Origin: Xanthomonas cannabis pv. cannabis
GTDB lineage: Bacteria > Pseudomonadota > Gammaproteobacteria > Xanthomonadales > Xanthomonadaceae
DNA: 42,277 nucleotides
Assembly (NCBI RefSeq): GCF_000802365.1
Contig: NZ_JSZE01000007.1
Span: forward strand, 1 to 42,277
Direction of reading: 5' to 3'
Under the pieces are notes generated by a model that searched no databases, was not told where the DNA came from, and saw only the letters and a program-made list of their open reading frames with translations. Numbering within the stretch: position 1 is the first letter of the stretch; each line of letters begins with the position of its first letter. The position numbers and the translations under genes were made by a program. This document shows, piece by piece, positions 8,665 to 17,498 of this stretch.

Positions 8665-10478
8665 CCGCGTGCCTCGGGTGCCACCTTGGCCTGCGCAATC
8701 CACTGCCGCACGCGCTGCTGCAACAGTGCCAGCGGCATCGCGCCGCCGCCGAGCACCGCATCGTGGAAGGCGCGCACATCGAAACGATCGCCCAGCTCTT
8801 TTTCCGCTTCCGCGCGCAATGCCAGGATCTGCAGCTGACCGAGCTTGTAGCCCAGCGCCTGGCCGGGCCACACGATGTAGCGGTCGGTTTCGGACTGGAT
8901 GCTGGGCTCGTCGTCGGACGGATGCGCGTGGAAGAAGTCCACCATCTGCTGGCGATTCCAGTGCTTGTAGTGCACACCGGTGTCGAGCACCAGCCGGTTG
9001 GCGCGCAGCAACTCGCCGGACAGGCGGCCGTAGTCGTTGTACGGGTCCTTGAAGAAACCGATCTCCTTGCCCAGCCGCTCGGCATACAGCGCCCAGCCTT
9101 CGATATAGGCGTTGTAGCCAGCCTGCTGGCGGAACGGCGGCAGGGGCAGCGTCTGCGCAAGCGAAATCTGCAGGTGATGCCCGGGCACGCCTTCGTGATA
9201 GGCGGTGGTTTCGATGTTGATCAGCGTGCGGCTGGCGAAGTCGCTGGTGTTGACCTTCACGATCGCCGGCTTGGTGCCTTCCGGATTGCTTTGCCAATAC
9301 TCGGCGCCGGGTGCGCTGCGACGGAAGGCCGGCATCGCCTGCACCTCCAGCGGCGTCTTGGGCAGATGCCCGAACAGCTTGGGCAGTTCCGGCTCCATCG
9401 CCGCGATGTACTGCCGGTATTGCTGCAGGATCTGTTCGCCGGAGCTGGCAAAGTGGCGCTTATCGGTCTCCACCGCCTTGCGGAAGCTGGCCAGATCCGC
9501 AAAACCCTGCGCCTTGGCGATCACCGTCATCTCCCCTTCGATGCGCGCAACTTCCTTCAATCCGATCTGGTGGATCTCCTCCGGCGCCATGTCGGCGGTG
9601 GTCTGGGTGTGGACGGCGTAGCGATAACGGCGCTCGCCATCGGGCAGCGACCACACGCCTTCCTGCGCGCGCCCTTGCGCGGCGTATTCGTCGCGCACGA
9701 ACGCAGCCAATTTGCCGTAGGCCGGGCGCACCTGCTGATCGATCGCGGCGAGCACCTGTTGACGCAGCGCGTCGCGTTGATCGGCCGGCACCGCCGCATC
9801 GAGCTTTTTCAGCGGCGAAGCGAACGGGCTCTGCTCGCCGGTCAACGCGGCAATCTTGTCGATCTGCTCGGGCAGGCGCTCCAACAGATAGCGCGGCTGA
9901 GTGAGGCCATCGGTCGCGCCCTGGCGCGACACCGCGATGACTTGCTCGATCACGGTCGGGATCGTCTGCAGACGCTTGATGTAATCCTGGTAATCCTTGG
10001 CGTTTTCGAACGGAAACGCATCACCATACCCGGCCAGCGCCAACTGCACGCCGCCGATGGGCTCCAGCGGCATCGTGTAGGTCTTGAGGTCGATGCCTTC
10101 CAGCTTGTCGCGCAATTGACCCAGCATCATCTGCAGGCTGAGCTGGCGTTGCTCGTCCAGCGCCTTGGCATCCACTGCTTCAAACTGCGTGAGCAGGTCC
10201 GCGGTTGCGGCGCGCTCCGCCTGCACCGCTTCCAGCGAATAATCGCTCCAGCGGTCGTTGTAGCGCTTGTCGCCGATGATGCTGGCGAACTCCGGGTTGT
10301 GCTGCAGCTGGTATTGCCACTGTTTATCCAGCAACGCATCGAAGGCCTTGGCGGCTTGTTCGCTATTGGCCGAGGCAGTGGTAGCGGACGCCGTTTCCGA
10401 TGCCGGCGGTGCTGGCTTGCAGGCGGTAAACAATGCGGCGGCAAGCAGGCCGATGGCGACAGGACGCAGGTGGTTCAT
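8661..10478 (-). CDS. DUF885 metallopeptidase-like lipoprotein
   Basis: A 605-residue paralogue of the next gene. It starts MNHLRPVAIGLLAAALFTAC with a lipobox (FTAC, Cys20) and so should be a membrane-anchored lipoprotein. The conserved site is H428-E429-GVPG-H434 followed by EGWALYAERLG. A GGAG ribosome site lies about 10 nt before the ATG, which favours this start over the longer open frame reaching into the upstream repeat. The pair differs mainly in anchoring (lipoprotein versus soluble secreted), which suggests a duplication followed by a split in location. It sits between a prolidase gene and the second DUF885 copy in the hydroxyproline block. Confidence 0.87.
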   Translation of the reverse strand: MNHLRPVAIGLLAAALFTACKPAPPASETASATTASANSEQAAKAFDALLDKQWQYQLQHNPEFASIIGDKRYNDRWSDYSLEAVQAERAATADLLTQFEAVDAKALDEQRQLSLQMMLGQLRDKLEGIDLKTYTMPLEPIGGVQLALAGYGDAFPFENAKDYQDYIKRLQTIPTVIEQVIAVSRQGATDGLTQPRYLLERLPEQIDKIAALTGEQSPFASPLKKLDAAVPADQRDALRQQVLAAIDQQVRPAYGKLAAFVRDEYAAQGRAQEGVWSLPDGERRYRYAVHTQTTADMAPEEIHQIGLKEVARIEGEMTVIAKAQGFADLASFRKAVETDKRHFASSGEQILQQYRQYIAAMEPELPKLFGHLPKTPLEVQAMPAFRRSAPGAEYWQSNPEGTKPAIVKVNTSDFASRTLINIETTAYHEGVPGHHLQISLAQTLPLPPFRQQAGYNAYIEGWALYAERLGKEIGFFKDPYNDYGRLSGELLRANRLVLDTGVHYKHWNRQQMVDFFHAHPSDDEPSIQSETDRYIVWPGQALGYKLGQLQILALRAEAEKELGDRFDVRAFHDAVLGGGAMPLALLQQRVRQWIAQAKVAPEARG

Positions 10479-10506
10479 GCATTTACTCCAAGATGCAAGG
10501 ACAGCG

Positions 10507-10573
10507 GTAGGAGCGCGCATGAGCGCGAATGGCTTTACTCGGGAATGCCCGTCGCGCCCGGGTGCGCTCCTAC
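10507..10573. repeat. GTAG-headed REP palindrome pair
   Basis: Perfect 10-bp outer arms GTAGGAGCGC (10507-10516) and GCGCTCCTAC (10564-10573) enclose inner arms GAGCGCGA (10521-10528) and TCGCGCCC (10552-10559), which pair at 7 of 8 positions. A GTAG head on a small palindrome is typical of REP elements mobilised by RAYT transposases, known in Stenotrophomonas and relatives. It lies in the 116-bp gap between the prolidase and the DUF885 lipoprotein, so it may affect mRNA processing there. A decayed relative lies at 30706-30775. Confidence 0.7.
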
Positions 10574-10594
10574 GCGCGCGTGAGTCTGTGCCGC

Positions 10595-11794
10595 TCACGC
10601 AAACGGTTGATCGATCGCCAGCGACGGCGGCGTAAACCACTGCGCGCCCGCGTCGGTGACATAAAAATGGTCTTCAAGCCGCACGCCGAACTCACCGGGT
10701 ACCACGATCATCGGCTCGTTGCTGGCGCACATGCCCGGCTGCAGCGGCTGCGCATTGCCGCGCACCAGATACGGTGCCTCATGAATCGCCAGACCGCAGC
10801 CGTGGCCGGTGCGATGCGGCAGGCCGGGCAAGCGGTAGTCCGGGCCCAGCCCTGCGGCTTCCAGCGCCGTGCGCGCGGCCTGATCCACTGCCTCACAGGC
10901 CACACCGGGGCGGATCGCCGCAAATGCCGCTGCCTGCGCGGCCTGCTCCAGGTCCCAGATGCGCTGCTGCGCGGCGTTGGGCGTGCCATAGATCCAGGTG
11001 CGGGTGATATCGGAATGGTAGCCCTGCACGGTGCAGCCGGTGTCGATCAACACCAGCTCGCCTTCGCGCAGGCGCTGCACGCCCGGGATGCCATGCGGAA
11101 ATGCGGTGGCATGGCCGTATTGCACGATGCAGAAGGTCGAACCGTTGTCCGCGCCCAGCGCGCGATGCGCCTCGTCGATGAAGCGCACCAGTTGATCGGT
11201 CCCGATGCCCTCGTGCGCGATGCCGGCGGCCAGCCGCTGCACCAGCAGGGTCATGTCGCAGGCCTGCTGCATCAACGCCAGCTCGGCCGGCGACTTGGAC
11301 ATGCGGCAGCCGTCGACGATCGCCCCCGCATCGCGGATCGCCGTGCCAAGATGCGCGCGCAGACCGGTGTGCACGGCGAAGGCAATGCCCGGGTCCAGCG
11401 CCAACGCATGCGCGTGGCGCTCGTCCATGGCCTGCACCACCAGCGCATACGGGTCGTCGTGTTCTTCCCATAAGTACTTGGCCACCGGGATCTTCAGCAC
11501 CGCGTCCAGCGAGCCTTCTTCGAACGCAGGACACAGCAGCACCGGCTCGCCATTCAACGTCAGCAACAACGCCACCAGGCGCTCGCTCGCGCCCCATGGC
11601 ACGCCGGTGAAATAGCGCAGCGAGGTGCCGGCGCCGATCAACAGCGCATCCACGCTCTGGCTGCGCATCAGGCTGCGTGCGCGTTCGATGCGGCGCTCGT
11701 ATTCGTCCGCGGCGATCGGCGCGGCGCATTGCGTCCACGGCGCCAGCTGCGCACGCGCCTGCTCCAGCGACAGCCCGCCGATCTGTGCGCTCAT
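10595..11794 (-). CDS. M24 family Xaa-Pro dipeptidase/aminopeptidase
   Basis: A 399-residue creatinase/prolidase-like enzyme with a creatinase N-terminal domain (about 30-165) and a pita-bread catalytic domain (about 170-385). The five metal ligands of M24 are all present: D251 and D262 (IDTG...HSDITRTW), H331 (TGHGCGLAIHE), E360 (NEPMIV) and E374 (RLEDHFYV). There is no signal peptide, so it is cytoplasmic. ATG 11794 overlaps the aldehyde dehydrogenase stop by 4 nt, which is why it is preferred to the longer frame. It would split X-Pro or X-Hyp dipeptides, releasing imino acid for the pathway encoded upstream. Confidence 0.92.
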   Translation of the reverse strand: MSAQIGGLSLEQARAQLAPWTQCAAPIAADEYERRIERARSLMRSQSVDALLIGAGTSLRYFTGVPWGASERLVALLLTLNGEPVLLCPAFEEGSLDAVLKIPVAKYLWEEHDDPYALVVQAMDERHAHALALDPGIAFAVHTGLRAHLGTAIRDAGAIVDGCRMSKSPAELALMQQACDMTLLVQRLAAGIAHEGIGTDQLVRFIDEAHRALGADNGSTFCIVQYGHATAFPHGIPGVQRLREGELVLIDTGCTVQGYHSDITRTWIYGTPNAAQQRIWDLEQAAQAAAFAAIRPGVACEAVDQAARTALEAAGLGPDYRLPGLPHRTGHGCGLAIHEAPYLVRGNAQPLQPGMCASNEPMIVVPGEFGVRLEDHFYVTDAGAQWFTPPSLAIDQPFA

Positions 11795-13407
11795 GCACCT
11801 GCTCCCAGATCGGCCGTGCTCCATTGCCCATCGACCAGCCGCGCCACCCCGCCGGGATTGCGCTGGCGCAATTCCGCAGGCAGCAGTGCATCGGGCACCG
11901 CGTCATAACTGTGCAGGGCCGCAAAACGGCGGATTGCACCGGGCATGCCCACGGCGGTGAAGCCCGGGTGCCCGGTGCTCGGGAACGGGCCGCCGTGGTT
12001 CTGCGCGGCGCTCACGGCCACGCCGGTCGGCATCTTGCTGTTGATCAGCCGCCCGACCCGCGCGCGCAACACCGGCGCGATGGCCTGCCAGGCCGCATCG
12101 TCGCTGCCATCGCCGGCGCGATATAGCGTACCGGTGAGATTGCCTTCGAATGCCGCCGCCACCTGCGCCATCTGCGCTACGTCGGCTGCGCGCACCAGCA
12201 GGCTCACCGGGCCGAACGCTTCGGCCTGCAGTGCGTGCGGGTGGGCGATGAATGCCTTTGCATCCACGCTCAACAAGGTCGGCGCGTAGCGGTAGCCATC
12301 CTCGCCGGTGTGCCCGCCCGCCAGTACGCTGGCACCGGCAGCGCGCAGGCTGGCCACCCCGCGTTGCACACCGTCCACACCGGCCGCCGAGAACAGCACC
12401 ATCGGCATGGCCGCTTCGAAATGAGCCTTGGTGGCCGCAACAAACGCATCGCCGGCCGCACCGTGCGGCACCACCACCACACCCGGATTGGTGCAGAACT
12501 GCCCGCTGCCCAGTGTGCAGGACGCAAAGAACTCCTGCGCCAGCGCATCGCCGCGTTCGGCCAGCGCGCCGGGCAACAGGAACACCGGGTTGACGCTGGA
12601 CAGTTCGGCGTAGAACAGCACGCCTGCTGCGTCGGCCGCTGCCTTCAGCGCCAGCCCACCGGCACGGCTGCCGGTAAAACCAATCGCGCCCAGCCGCGCA
12701 TCGCCGGCCAGCCGCACGCCGATGGCGTTGTCGAAGTGATACAGCAACTGTACGGCCACCGCCGGCAGACCGGCCGCAACCAGCGCCTGATGCGCCAGCT
12801 GCGCCATGCGCTGGCTGGTGGCCGGATGCAGCGGGTGCGCCTTGGCGATCACCGGGTTGCGCGCTGCGATCGCGCTGGCGAAATCGCTGCCGGCAATGGC
12901 ATTGAACGCAAACGGGAAATTGTTGGGGCCGAACACCAGCACCGGCTTGCCTAGCGGCGCCAGGTGCGAACGCAGATCGGCCGCGTTATCGATGACGGGA
13001 TGGGTCCAGCTGTACGTGCGCACCGCCTGCGCGGCCTGGCGCAGCTGCCCGCTGGTGCGCGGCAGTTCGTTGCCACGCAAGCGTGTGGGCGCGGGCAACG
13101 CGGTTTCGGCATGCGCCAACGCGACCAGGGTGTCGGCATCGGCATCCAGCGCGTCGGCATAGGCGTCCAGGAAGGCGGCGATGCGCTCCACCGGTGCAGC
13201 CGCCAGTTCCGCTGCCACCGCCTGCGCTGCGGCGACGGCGGCTTCCACATCGTCCGCGCCACTGATCGGAAACTGCGGGCCGATCGGCTCGCCGGTGGTC
13301 GGGTCGGCAGCGCGGAAGCTGCCGGCCGCGTGGCGGCTGGGTTGCCATTGGCCTGCCAGTAGCACCTCGGCGGCGGTCATGGGAATGGAGTGGTTCGTGT
13401 CGTTCAT
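11791..13407 (-). CDS. Aldehyde dehydrogenase, probable 2-oxoglutarate semialdehyde dehydrogenase
   Basis: A 538-residue ALDH-superfamily enzyme. Catalytic residues are visible: Asn163 in GPNNFPF, general base Glu268 in YAELSSVNP and nucleophile Cys305 in GSGQFCTNPG. The length and the GPNNFPFAFN and SGQFCTNPG signatures fit the 2,5-dioxovalerate (alpha-ketoglutaric semialdehyde) dehydrogenase branch. That enzyme forms 2-oxoglutarate in the last step of hydroxyproline breakdown. An AAGG ribosome site lies about 9 nt before ATG 13407. The gene lies 348 nt downstream of the deaminase gene that makes its substrate, and overlaps the prolidase gene by 4 nt. Confidence 0.88.
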   Translation of the reverse strand: MNDTNHSIPMTAAEVLLAGQWQPSRHAAGSFRAADPTTGEPIGPQFPISGADDVEAAVAAAQAVAAELAAAPVERIAAFLDAYADALDADADTLVALAHAETALPAPTRLRGNELPRTSGQLRQAAQAVRTYSWTHPVIDNAADLRSHLAPLGKPVLVFGPNNFPFAFNAIAGSDFASAIAARNPVIAKAHPLHPATSQRMAQLAHQALVAAGLPAVAVQLLYHFDNAIGVRLAGDARLGAIGFTGSRAGGLALKAAADAAGVLFYAELSSVNPVFLLPGALAERGDALAQEFFASCTLGSGQFCTNPGVVVVPHGAAGDAFVAATKAHFEAAMPMVLFSAAGVDGVQRGVASLRAAGASVLAGGHTGEDGYRYAPTLLSVDAKAFIAHPHALQAEAFGPVSLLVRAADVAQMAQVAAAFEGNLTGTLYRAGDGSDDAAWQAIAPVLRARVGRLINSKMPTGVAVSAAQNHGGPFPSTGHPGFTAVGMPGAIRRFAALHSYDAVPDALLPAELRQRNPGGVARLVDGQWSTADLGAGA

Positions 13408-13755
13408 TGCGGCACCTTCGGTAACAGGGATGCAGGGCCTGCGCACTGTGCGCCAGCGGCCGGCCAGAGAAGCGATGAGGATGCAGCACTGCAGGCCACA
13501 TCCGCAGCCGCCGACGCCTTGCCCCACGCGCAGGCACGGCGCGTGGGGCGAATCCGCACGCGCCGCACGCTGTGCCTGCGAGTAGACGCAGCGTGCGATG
13601 GCCGTACGCCATCAGGACAACCGAGAGCGGCTAACAGAACGTAGCGCGCAGTCGTCAGGCGGGTGCGGGCAGCGCGCTCAGCGTCGGAGTGTACGAGTGG
13701 TACATGCCGATCCGAGCACCAACCGCGCCCGCCTGGCGGCGGCGCAGTCGTGTTG
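13408..13755. other. 348-bp gap inside the hydroxyproline block
   Basis: No credible gene is seen. On either strand the short frames are Arg/Ala-rich and look like repeat-derived sequence. It contains a strong hairpin at 13521-13549. The stretch at about 13555-13620 resembles intergenic sequence that I associate with other Xanthomonas genomes (from memory, unverified). It may hold a separate promoter for the aldehyde dehydrogenase-prolidase-peptidase part of the locus, but no clear -35/-10 pair stands out. Confidence 0.45.
13521..13549. repeat. GC-rich hairpin without U-tract
   Basis: GCCCCACGCGC (13521-13531) pairs perfectly with GCGCGTGGGGC (13539-13549) across a 7-nt loop. No T-run follows on either strand, so a classical intrinsic terminator is unlikely. 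It could stabilise the 3' end of the upstream transcript or allow partial read-through. Confidence 0.5.
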
Positions 13756-14664
13756 CTAGCTGCTCTTCGGCGCCGTGGCGATGGCATGCTCGATCACCTT
13801 CAACGCGGCATCGCGCTCGGCGCCGGCCACCACCAGCCGCGGCGCACGCACCTGCTCGCTCCCCATGCCCACCTTTGCCTGCACCAGCTTGATCAGCTGC
13901 ACGAAGGTGGGCACGGTGTCCAGGCGCAGCAGCGGCAGGAACCAGTGGTACAACTCCTTTGCCGCCGGGTAACCGCCGTCGCGGGCGAGTTCGAACAGGC
14001 GCACCGATTCTTTCGGATACGCATTGACCAGCCCTGCGATCCAGCCCTTGGCGCCCATGCTCAGGCCTTCGACGATGGCATCGTCCATGCCCACCAGCAG
14101 CGCCAGCCGATCGCCCAGCAGTTCCTGCAGGGCGGCAAAGCGGCGCACGTCGCCGGAGGATTCCTTCACGGCCTGCAGGTTCGGGAATTCGGCAGCCAGC
14201 TCGGCGATCTGCGCCGGGCCGAAATCGGTCTTGTAGGCCACCGGGTTGTTGTACAGGATCACCGGCAGGTCGGTCGCGCCGATCACCGCACGCACATGCG
14301 CGCCCATTTCGCGCCAGTCGGTGGAGTACACGTACGGCGGCAGCACCATCAGGCCGCCGCAGCCGATGTCCTTGGCCGCCTTGGCCAGTGCCACCGCCTC
14401 GCCGGTGGCCAGGCTGGCGATGCCCGGCACCACCGGCACGCGGCCGTTCAAGGCGGTGACCAGCGTGCGCAGGATCGCCAGCTTGTCGTCCACGCTCAAG
14501 GTGGCGGCCTCGCCCAACGAGCCCAGCGGCACGATTGCGGTGCAACCGGCATCCACCAGCTGGTTGGCATGCTTGCCGAGGAAGTCGTGGTCGATGTCGC
14601 CCGAGGCGGTGAACGGGGTGGTGATGGCCGGCAACACGCCGTGCCAGAACGCAGCAATGCTCAT
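13756..14664 (-). CDS. lhpC: Dihydrodipicolinate synthase-family 1-pyrroline-4-hydroxy-2-carboxylate deaminase
   Basis: A 302-residue class I aldolase-fold protein of the DapA/NAL family. The Schiff-base lysine is Lys167 (LQAVKESSGD), and Tyr138 lies in the family motif LYNNP. In hydroxyproline-degrading bacteria a DapA relative deaminates and dehydrates 1-pyrroline-4-hydroxy-2-carboxylate to 2-oxoglutarate semialdehyde (EC 3.5.4.22). The neighbouring epimerase and D-hydroxyproline dehydrogenase genes support that role over lysine synthesis. ATG 14664 overlaps the preceding FAD-protein stop (ATGA). The symbol follows Pseudomonas usage and rests on family plus context. Confidence 0.87.
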   Translation of the reverse strand: MSIAAFWHGVLPAITTPFTASGDIDHDFLGKHANQLVDAGCTAIVPLGSLGEAATLSVDDKLAILRTLVTALNGRVPVVPGIASLATGEAVALAKAAKDIGCGGLMVLPPYVYSTDWREMGAHVRAVIGATDLPVILYNNPVAYKTDFGPAQIAELAAEFPNLQAVKESSGDVRRFAALQELLGDRLALLVGMDDAIVEGLSMGAKGWIAGLVNAYPKESVRLFELARDGGYPAAKELYHWFLPLLRLDTVPTFVQLIKLVQAKVGMGSEQVRAPRLVVAGAERDAALKVIEHAIATAPKSS

Positions 14665-15974
14665 GGGTGATTCCCTTGCGAGTCGGAAGTGAACGAGTCG
14701 GCCAGCGCCGCGAGGCGGACCGGGAACAACGGCGGCCGGCGGCCGGCGTCGGTGGAAAGCTCGGGCGGGCAACGGCCCAGTTCGGCCAGCGCAGCGGAGC
14801 AGATGCGGCCCTGGCAGGCGCCCATGCCGCAGCGCGAGGCCAGCTTGGCGTCGCGCGCATCGTTGAAGTCGTCCAGTGCGCCCAGCGGCACGTCTTCGCA
14901 GCGGCAGATCAGCGTGTCCGGTTGCGCCAGCGCGCGGATGCGCGGGTCCAGCGCGAACTGCTGCTGCAACAAGTCGGCAAATGCACGCGCGGCGCGCCGC
15001 CTTGGTTGCAGGCGCAACGCGGCCTCCGGCGCATCGGCGGCCATGTGCCCGGCCATCGCGCCTTCGATCAAGGCGCAATCGCGCCCACCGATGCCGCAGG
15101 CTTCGCCGGCGGCAAACACCTGGGTGACGCTGGTGCGCAGCAGCGCATCCACCTGCACCTGCTGGTGCGCCCCACATGCCTGCAGCTGGCAACCCAGCAA
15201 TTGCGCAAGCTCGGTATTGGGCACCAGGCCATAGCCCACCGCCAGGTGGTCGCATGCGATGCGCGTGCGGCCGCCGGGCCCTTCCAGTTCGACCTCGCGC
15301 AGCTGCGTATCGCCATGCGCGGCAACCACGACGCTGCCGGCGCGATACGCCACTGCGTGCAGCTGCAGGCGCAACGCGGCAGCCTGCGCGGCCTTGCCCG
15401 GCCAGCGCCACAACTGCAGCGCGAACCGGCGCAACGCCGCTGCCGAGGCCTGTTCGTGGATGCCCAGCACCTGCGCGCCATGCCGTTGCAAGGTGGCCGC
15501 ACTGGCCAGCAGCAGCGGGCCACTGCCGGCCACCAGCACACGCTTGCCGGCCAGCGGCCAACCCTGCTTCGCAAGCGCCTGCGCCGCGCCGGCACCGGTG
15601 ACGCCGGGCAAGGTCCAGCCCGGAAACGGCAGCAGCAATTCGCGCGCACCGGTGGCCAGCACCAGGGCGGCGTAATGCAGTTGCTGCGTGCCGTCCGGGC
15701 CATCGGACAACAACCAGCCCGGTTGCGCCAGCAGGATCTGCGTGCGCGTCTGCAGCGTGATCGCCGCATTGCCCTGCACCTGTTGCAGCAGCGCGCGCGC
15801 ATCGGCCGGCGCACCGTGCTGCACATCGCTGCGCCACACCTGCCCGCCCACACGCGGCTGCATGTCCACCACGCCCACGCGCACACCGTGACTGGCTGCG
15901 GCGTGCGCGGCGGCCAACCCGGCCGGCCCGGCGCCGATCACCAATACATCGAAATGCAGCACGCATTCAGCCAT
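14661..15974 (-). CDS. D-hydroxyproline dehydrogenase FAD/NAD subunit (HcnB-like)
   Basis: A 437-residue pyridine-nucleotide-disulfide-type flavoprotein. The N-terminal Rossmann motif is GAGPAGLAAA, and a second dinucleotide site is at VLVAGSGPLLLAS. The C-terminus holds a BFD-like [2Fe-2S] site with Cys pattern ICRCED...CGMGACQGRIC. This layout is that of the HcnB-type subunit of multi-part amino acid dehydrogenases, including D-hydroxyproline dehydrogenase. It starts at ATG 15974, overlapping the small ferredoxin-like gene by 8 nt. Together with that gene and the DadA-like gene it would oxidise cis-4-hydroxy-D-proline and pass electrons on to the respiratory chain. Confidence 0.87.
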   Translation of the reverse strand: MAECVLHFDVLVIGAGPAGLAAAHAAASHGVRVGVVDMQPRVGGQVWRSDVQHGAPADARALLQQVQGNAAITLQTRTQILLAQPGWLLSDGPDGTQQLHYAALVLATGARELLLPFPGWTLPGVTGAGAAQALAKQGWPLAGKRVLVAGSGPLLLASAATLQRHGAQVLGIHEQASAAALRRFALQLWRWPGKAAQAAALRLQLHAVAYRAGSVVVAAHGDTQLREVELEGPGGRTRIACDHLAVGYGLVPNTELAQLLGCQLQACGAHQQVQVDALLRTSVTQVFAAGEACGIGGRDCALIEGAMAGHMAADAPEAALRLQPRRRAARAFADLLQQQFALDPRIRALAQPDTLICRCEDVPLGALDDFNDARDAKLASRCGMGACQGRICSAALAELGRCPPELSTDAGRRPPLFPVRLAALADSFTSDSQGNHP

Positions 15975-16212
15975 CGGTGCGCACCTGCATGCCATCGCGT
16001 GCGTCCACCAGACAGGCGCGTTGCTGGCCGATGCCATCGATCCGCACGCGGCATTCGAAACACACGCCCATGCCGCATAACGGCGCGCGCGGTTGCCCGC
16101 TGCTGGATCGCCGGAACTGCAGCGTGGCTTGCGCCACGGCAGCCGCCACGCTGGCACCGGCCGGCACCTCGACCGGCTGCGCATCCACGTGCAACCGCAC
16201 TGTCGCGCTCAT
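15967..16212 (-). CDS. [2Fe-2S] small subunit of D-hydroxyproline dehydrogenase (HcnA-like)
   Basis: An 81-residue ferredoxin-fold protein. Four Cys sit in the plant-type pattern: C46, C51 and C54 (LCGMGVCFEC) and C67 (RACLV), ready to bind one [2Fe-2S] cluster. Such small subunits join the HcnB-like and HcnC-like flavoproteins in the hydroxyproline and cyanide-forming dehydrogenases. The ATG at 16212 overlaps the DadA-like stop by 4 nt, and its stop overlaps the next gene by 8 nt, so the three subunits are likely made in equal amounts. Confidence 0.9.
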   Translation of the reverse strand: MSATVRLHVDAQPVEVPAGASVAAAVAQATLQFRRSSSGQPRAPLCGMGVCFECRVRIDGIGQQRACLVDARDGMQVRTDG

Positions 16213-17498
16213 GCGGCCGTGCCCTGCACGGCACGCGCCGGGGCGTACGGCATCGGGTCGATGGCCGGCGTGCGCCCGAGCAGGCTGTCCACGATCACCC
16301 GTGCGCTCCCCAGCGCCGTGGTGACGCCCAGCCCCTCGTGACCGGCGGCCACCCACACATCGCGCCGGCCGGGCACCGCCCCCAGATACGGCCGCCCATC
16401 CGGCGTGGCCGGGCGCAGCCCGGTCCATACGCGAATTGCCTGCAACTCACGCAGCACCGGCAGATACGCAAAAGCACGCTGCAACATCTGCTGCAGCACC
16501 GGCATCGACAACGCGCGATCGTGCTCGCCGAACTGGCGCGAGGAGCCGATCAATATCTGCCCGGTCGGCCGCGGCTGCACATTGAAGGCCACACTGGTGT
16601 CGTCGGCGCCATGCGCCGAATCGGCATAACCGAGTTCCAGCAGCTGATGCCGGATCAACCCCGGGTGGCGGTCGGTGATCACCAGATGGCCCTTGCGCGG
16701 GCGCAACGCCAGCTCGGGCAGCAACTGCGGCAAGGCCACGCCGCTGGCCACCAGCACGGCTCCGGCAAGCACCTGCCCGTCGTCCAGGCGCACTGCATGC
16801 TCCTGCAACTGCGCAACGCGGCGGCCGGCAAATACCTGCGCGCCGGCCTTGCAGGCCAGGCTCACCAGATGCCGCGCCACCCGCGGCGGATACACCACCG
16901 CCTCGCCGGGCACGCGCATGCCGCCGGCCAGGCCGGGCACCAGCTGCGGCTCCAGCGCATACAACTGCGCCGCATCGATCGCTTCTGCCTGCAGATCGGC
17001 AGCGGCCAGCCGCGCGATCTTGGCCGGCACCGCCGCCAGTTCGCGCGCGTCGCGGGCCACCCACAGCGTGCCGCAGCGGCTGAATTCGGCATCGCTCAGC
17101 GTCGCGAAGCGCTCCCACAGGCGCAGCGAATACGCCGACAACGCCAGCTCGGCCGGGTCGTCGTCCATCGCCACCAGGTGCCCCATCGCCGCGGCGGTGG
17201 CGCCGCCGCCGATCGGCCCCGGTTCGACGATCGCCACCCGCAGCCCCTCGCCCGCCGCAGCCTCGGCGCAGGCGGCGCCAACAATGCCGGCACCGACCAC
17301 GATCAGGTCGTAACTGCGCCGCGTGGAGGCGGCAGACGGCGCAGAGCCGGATTCGGGTCCGGCCACGGAACCCGGCGCCGGCGCAGATGCCGTCGCGGGC
17401 GATGGCGACGCGGGCAGCGCAGCAGACGTGCCGACGATCACCAGTTCGGCCGGCGACATGGCCGACGCAACCACCGGCGCGGGCCGCACGGCCTCCAT
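16209..17498 (-). CDS. D-hydroxyproline dehydrogenase DadA/HcnC-like FAD subunit
   Basis: A 429-residue DAO-family flavoprotein. The FAD-binding motif GAGIVGAACAEAA begins at residue 69, and the substrate domain follows with late motifs RPATPDGRPYLG and GHEGLGVTTALGSARV typical of the family. It would oxidise the D-imino acid. The odd point is a 60-residue Ala/Pro/Ser/Gly-rich N-terminal extension before RRSYDLIVVGAG that family members normally lack. ATG 17498 is the first base-sharing start with the epimerase stop (TGATG), which supports it. An inner ATG (residue 14) would shorten but not remove the extension. Confidence 0.85.
   Translation of the reverse strand: MEAVRPAPVVASAMSPAELVIVGTSAALPASPSPATASAPAPGSVAGPESGSAPSAASTRRSYDLIVVGAGIVGAACAEAAAGEGLRVAIVEPGPIGGGATAAAMGHLVAMDDDPAELALSAYSLRLWERFATLSDAEFSRCGTLWVARDARELAAVPAKIARLAAADLQAEAIDAAQLYALEPQLVPGLAGGMRVPGEAVVYPPRVARHLVSLACKAGAQVFAGRRVAQLQEHAVRLDDGQVLAGAVLVASGVALPQLLPELALRPRKGHLVITDRHPGLIRHQLLELGYADSAHGADDTSVAFNVQPRPTGQILIGSSRQFGEHDRALSMPVLQQMLQRAFAYLPVLRELQAIRVWTGLRPATPDGRPYLGAVPGRRDVWVAAGHEGLGVTTALGSARVIVDSLLGRTPAIDPMPYAPARAVQGTAA

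Noticed and set aside
8532..10583. 683-codon plus-strand open frame opposite the DUF885 pair
   Set aside because: Antisense shadow of a protein with lipobox and metal-site motif.
13756..14664. dapA for lysine synthesis
   Set aside because: The aldolase-family protein is embedded in a hydroxyproline operon with 4-nt coupling, so the deaminase role is more likely.
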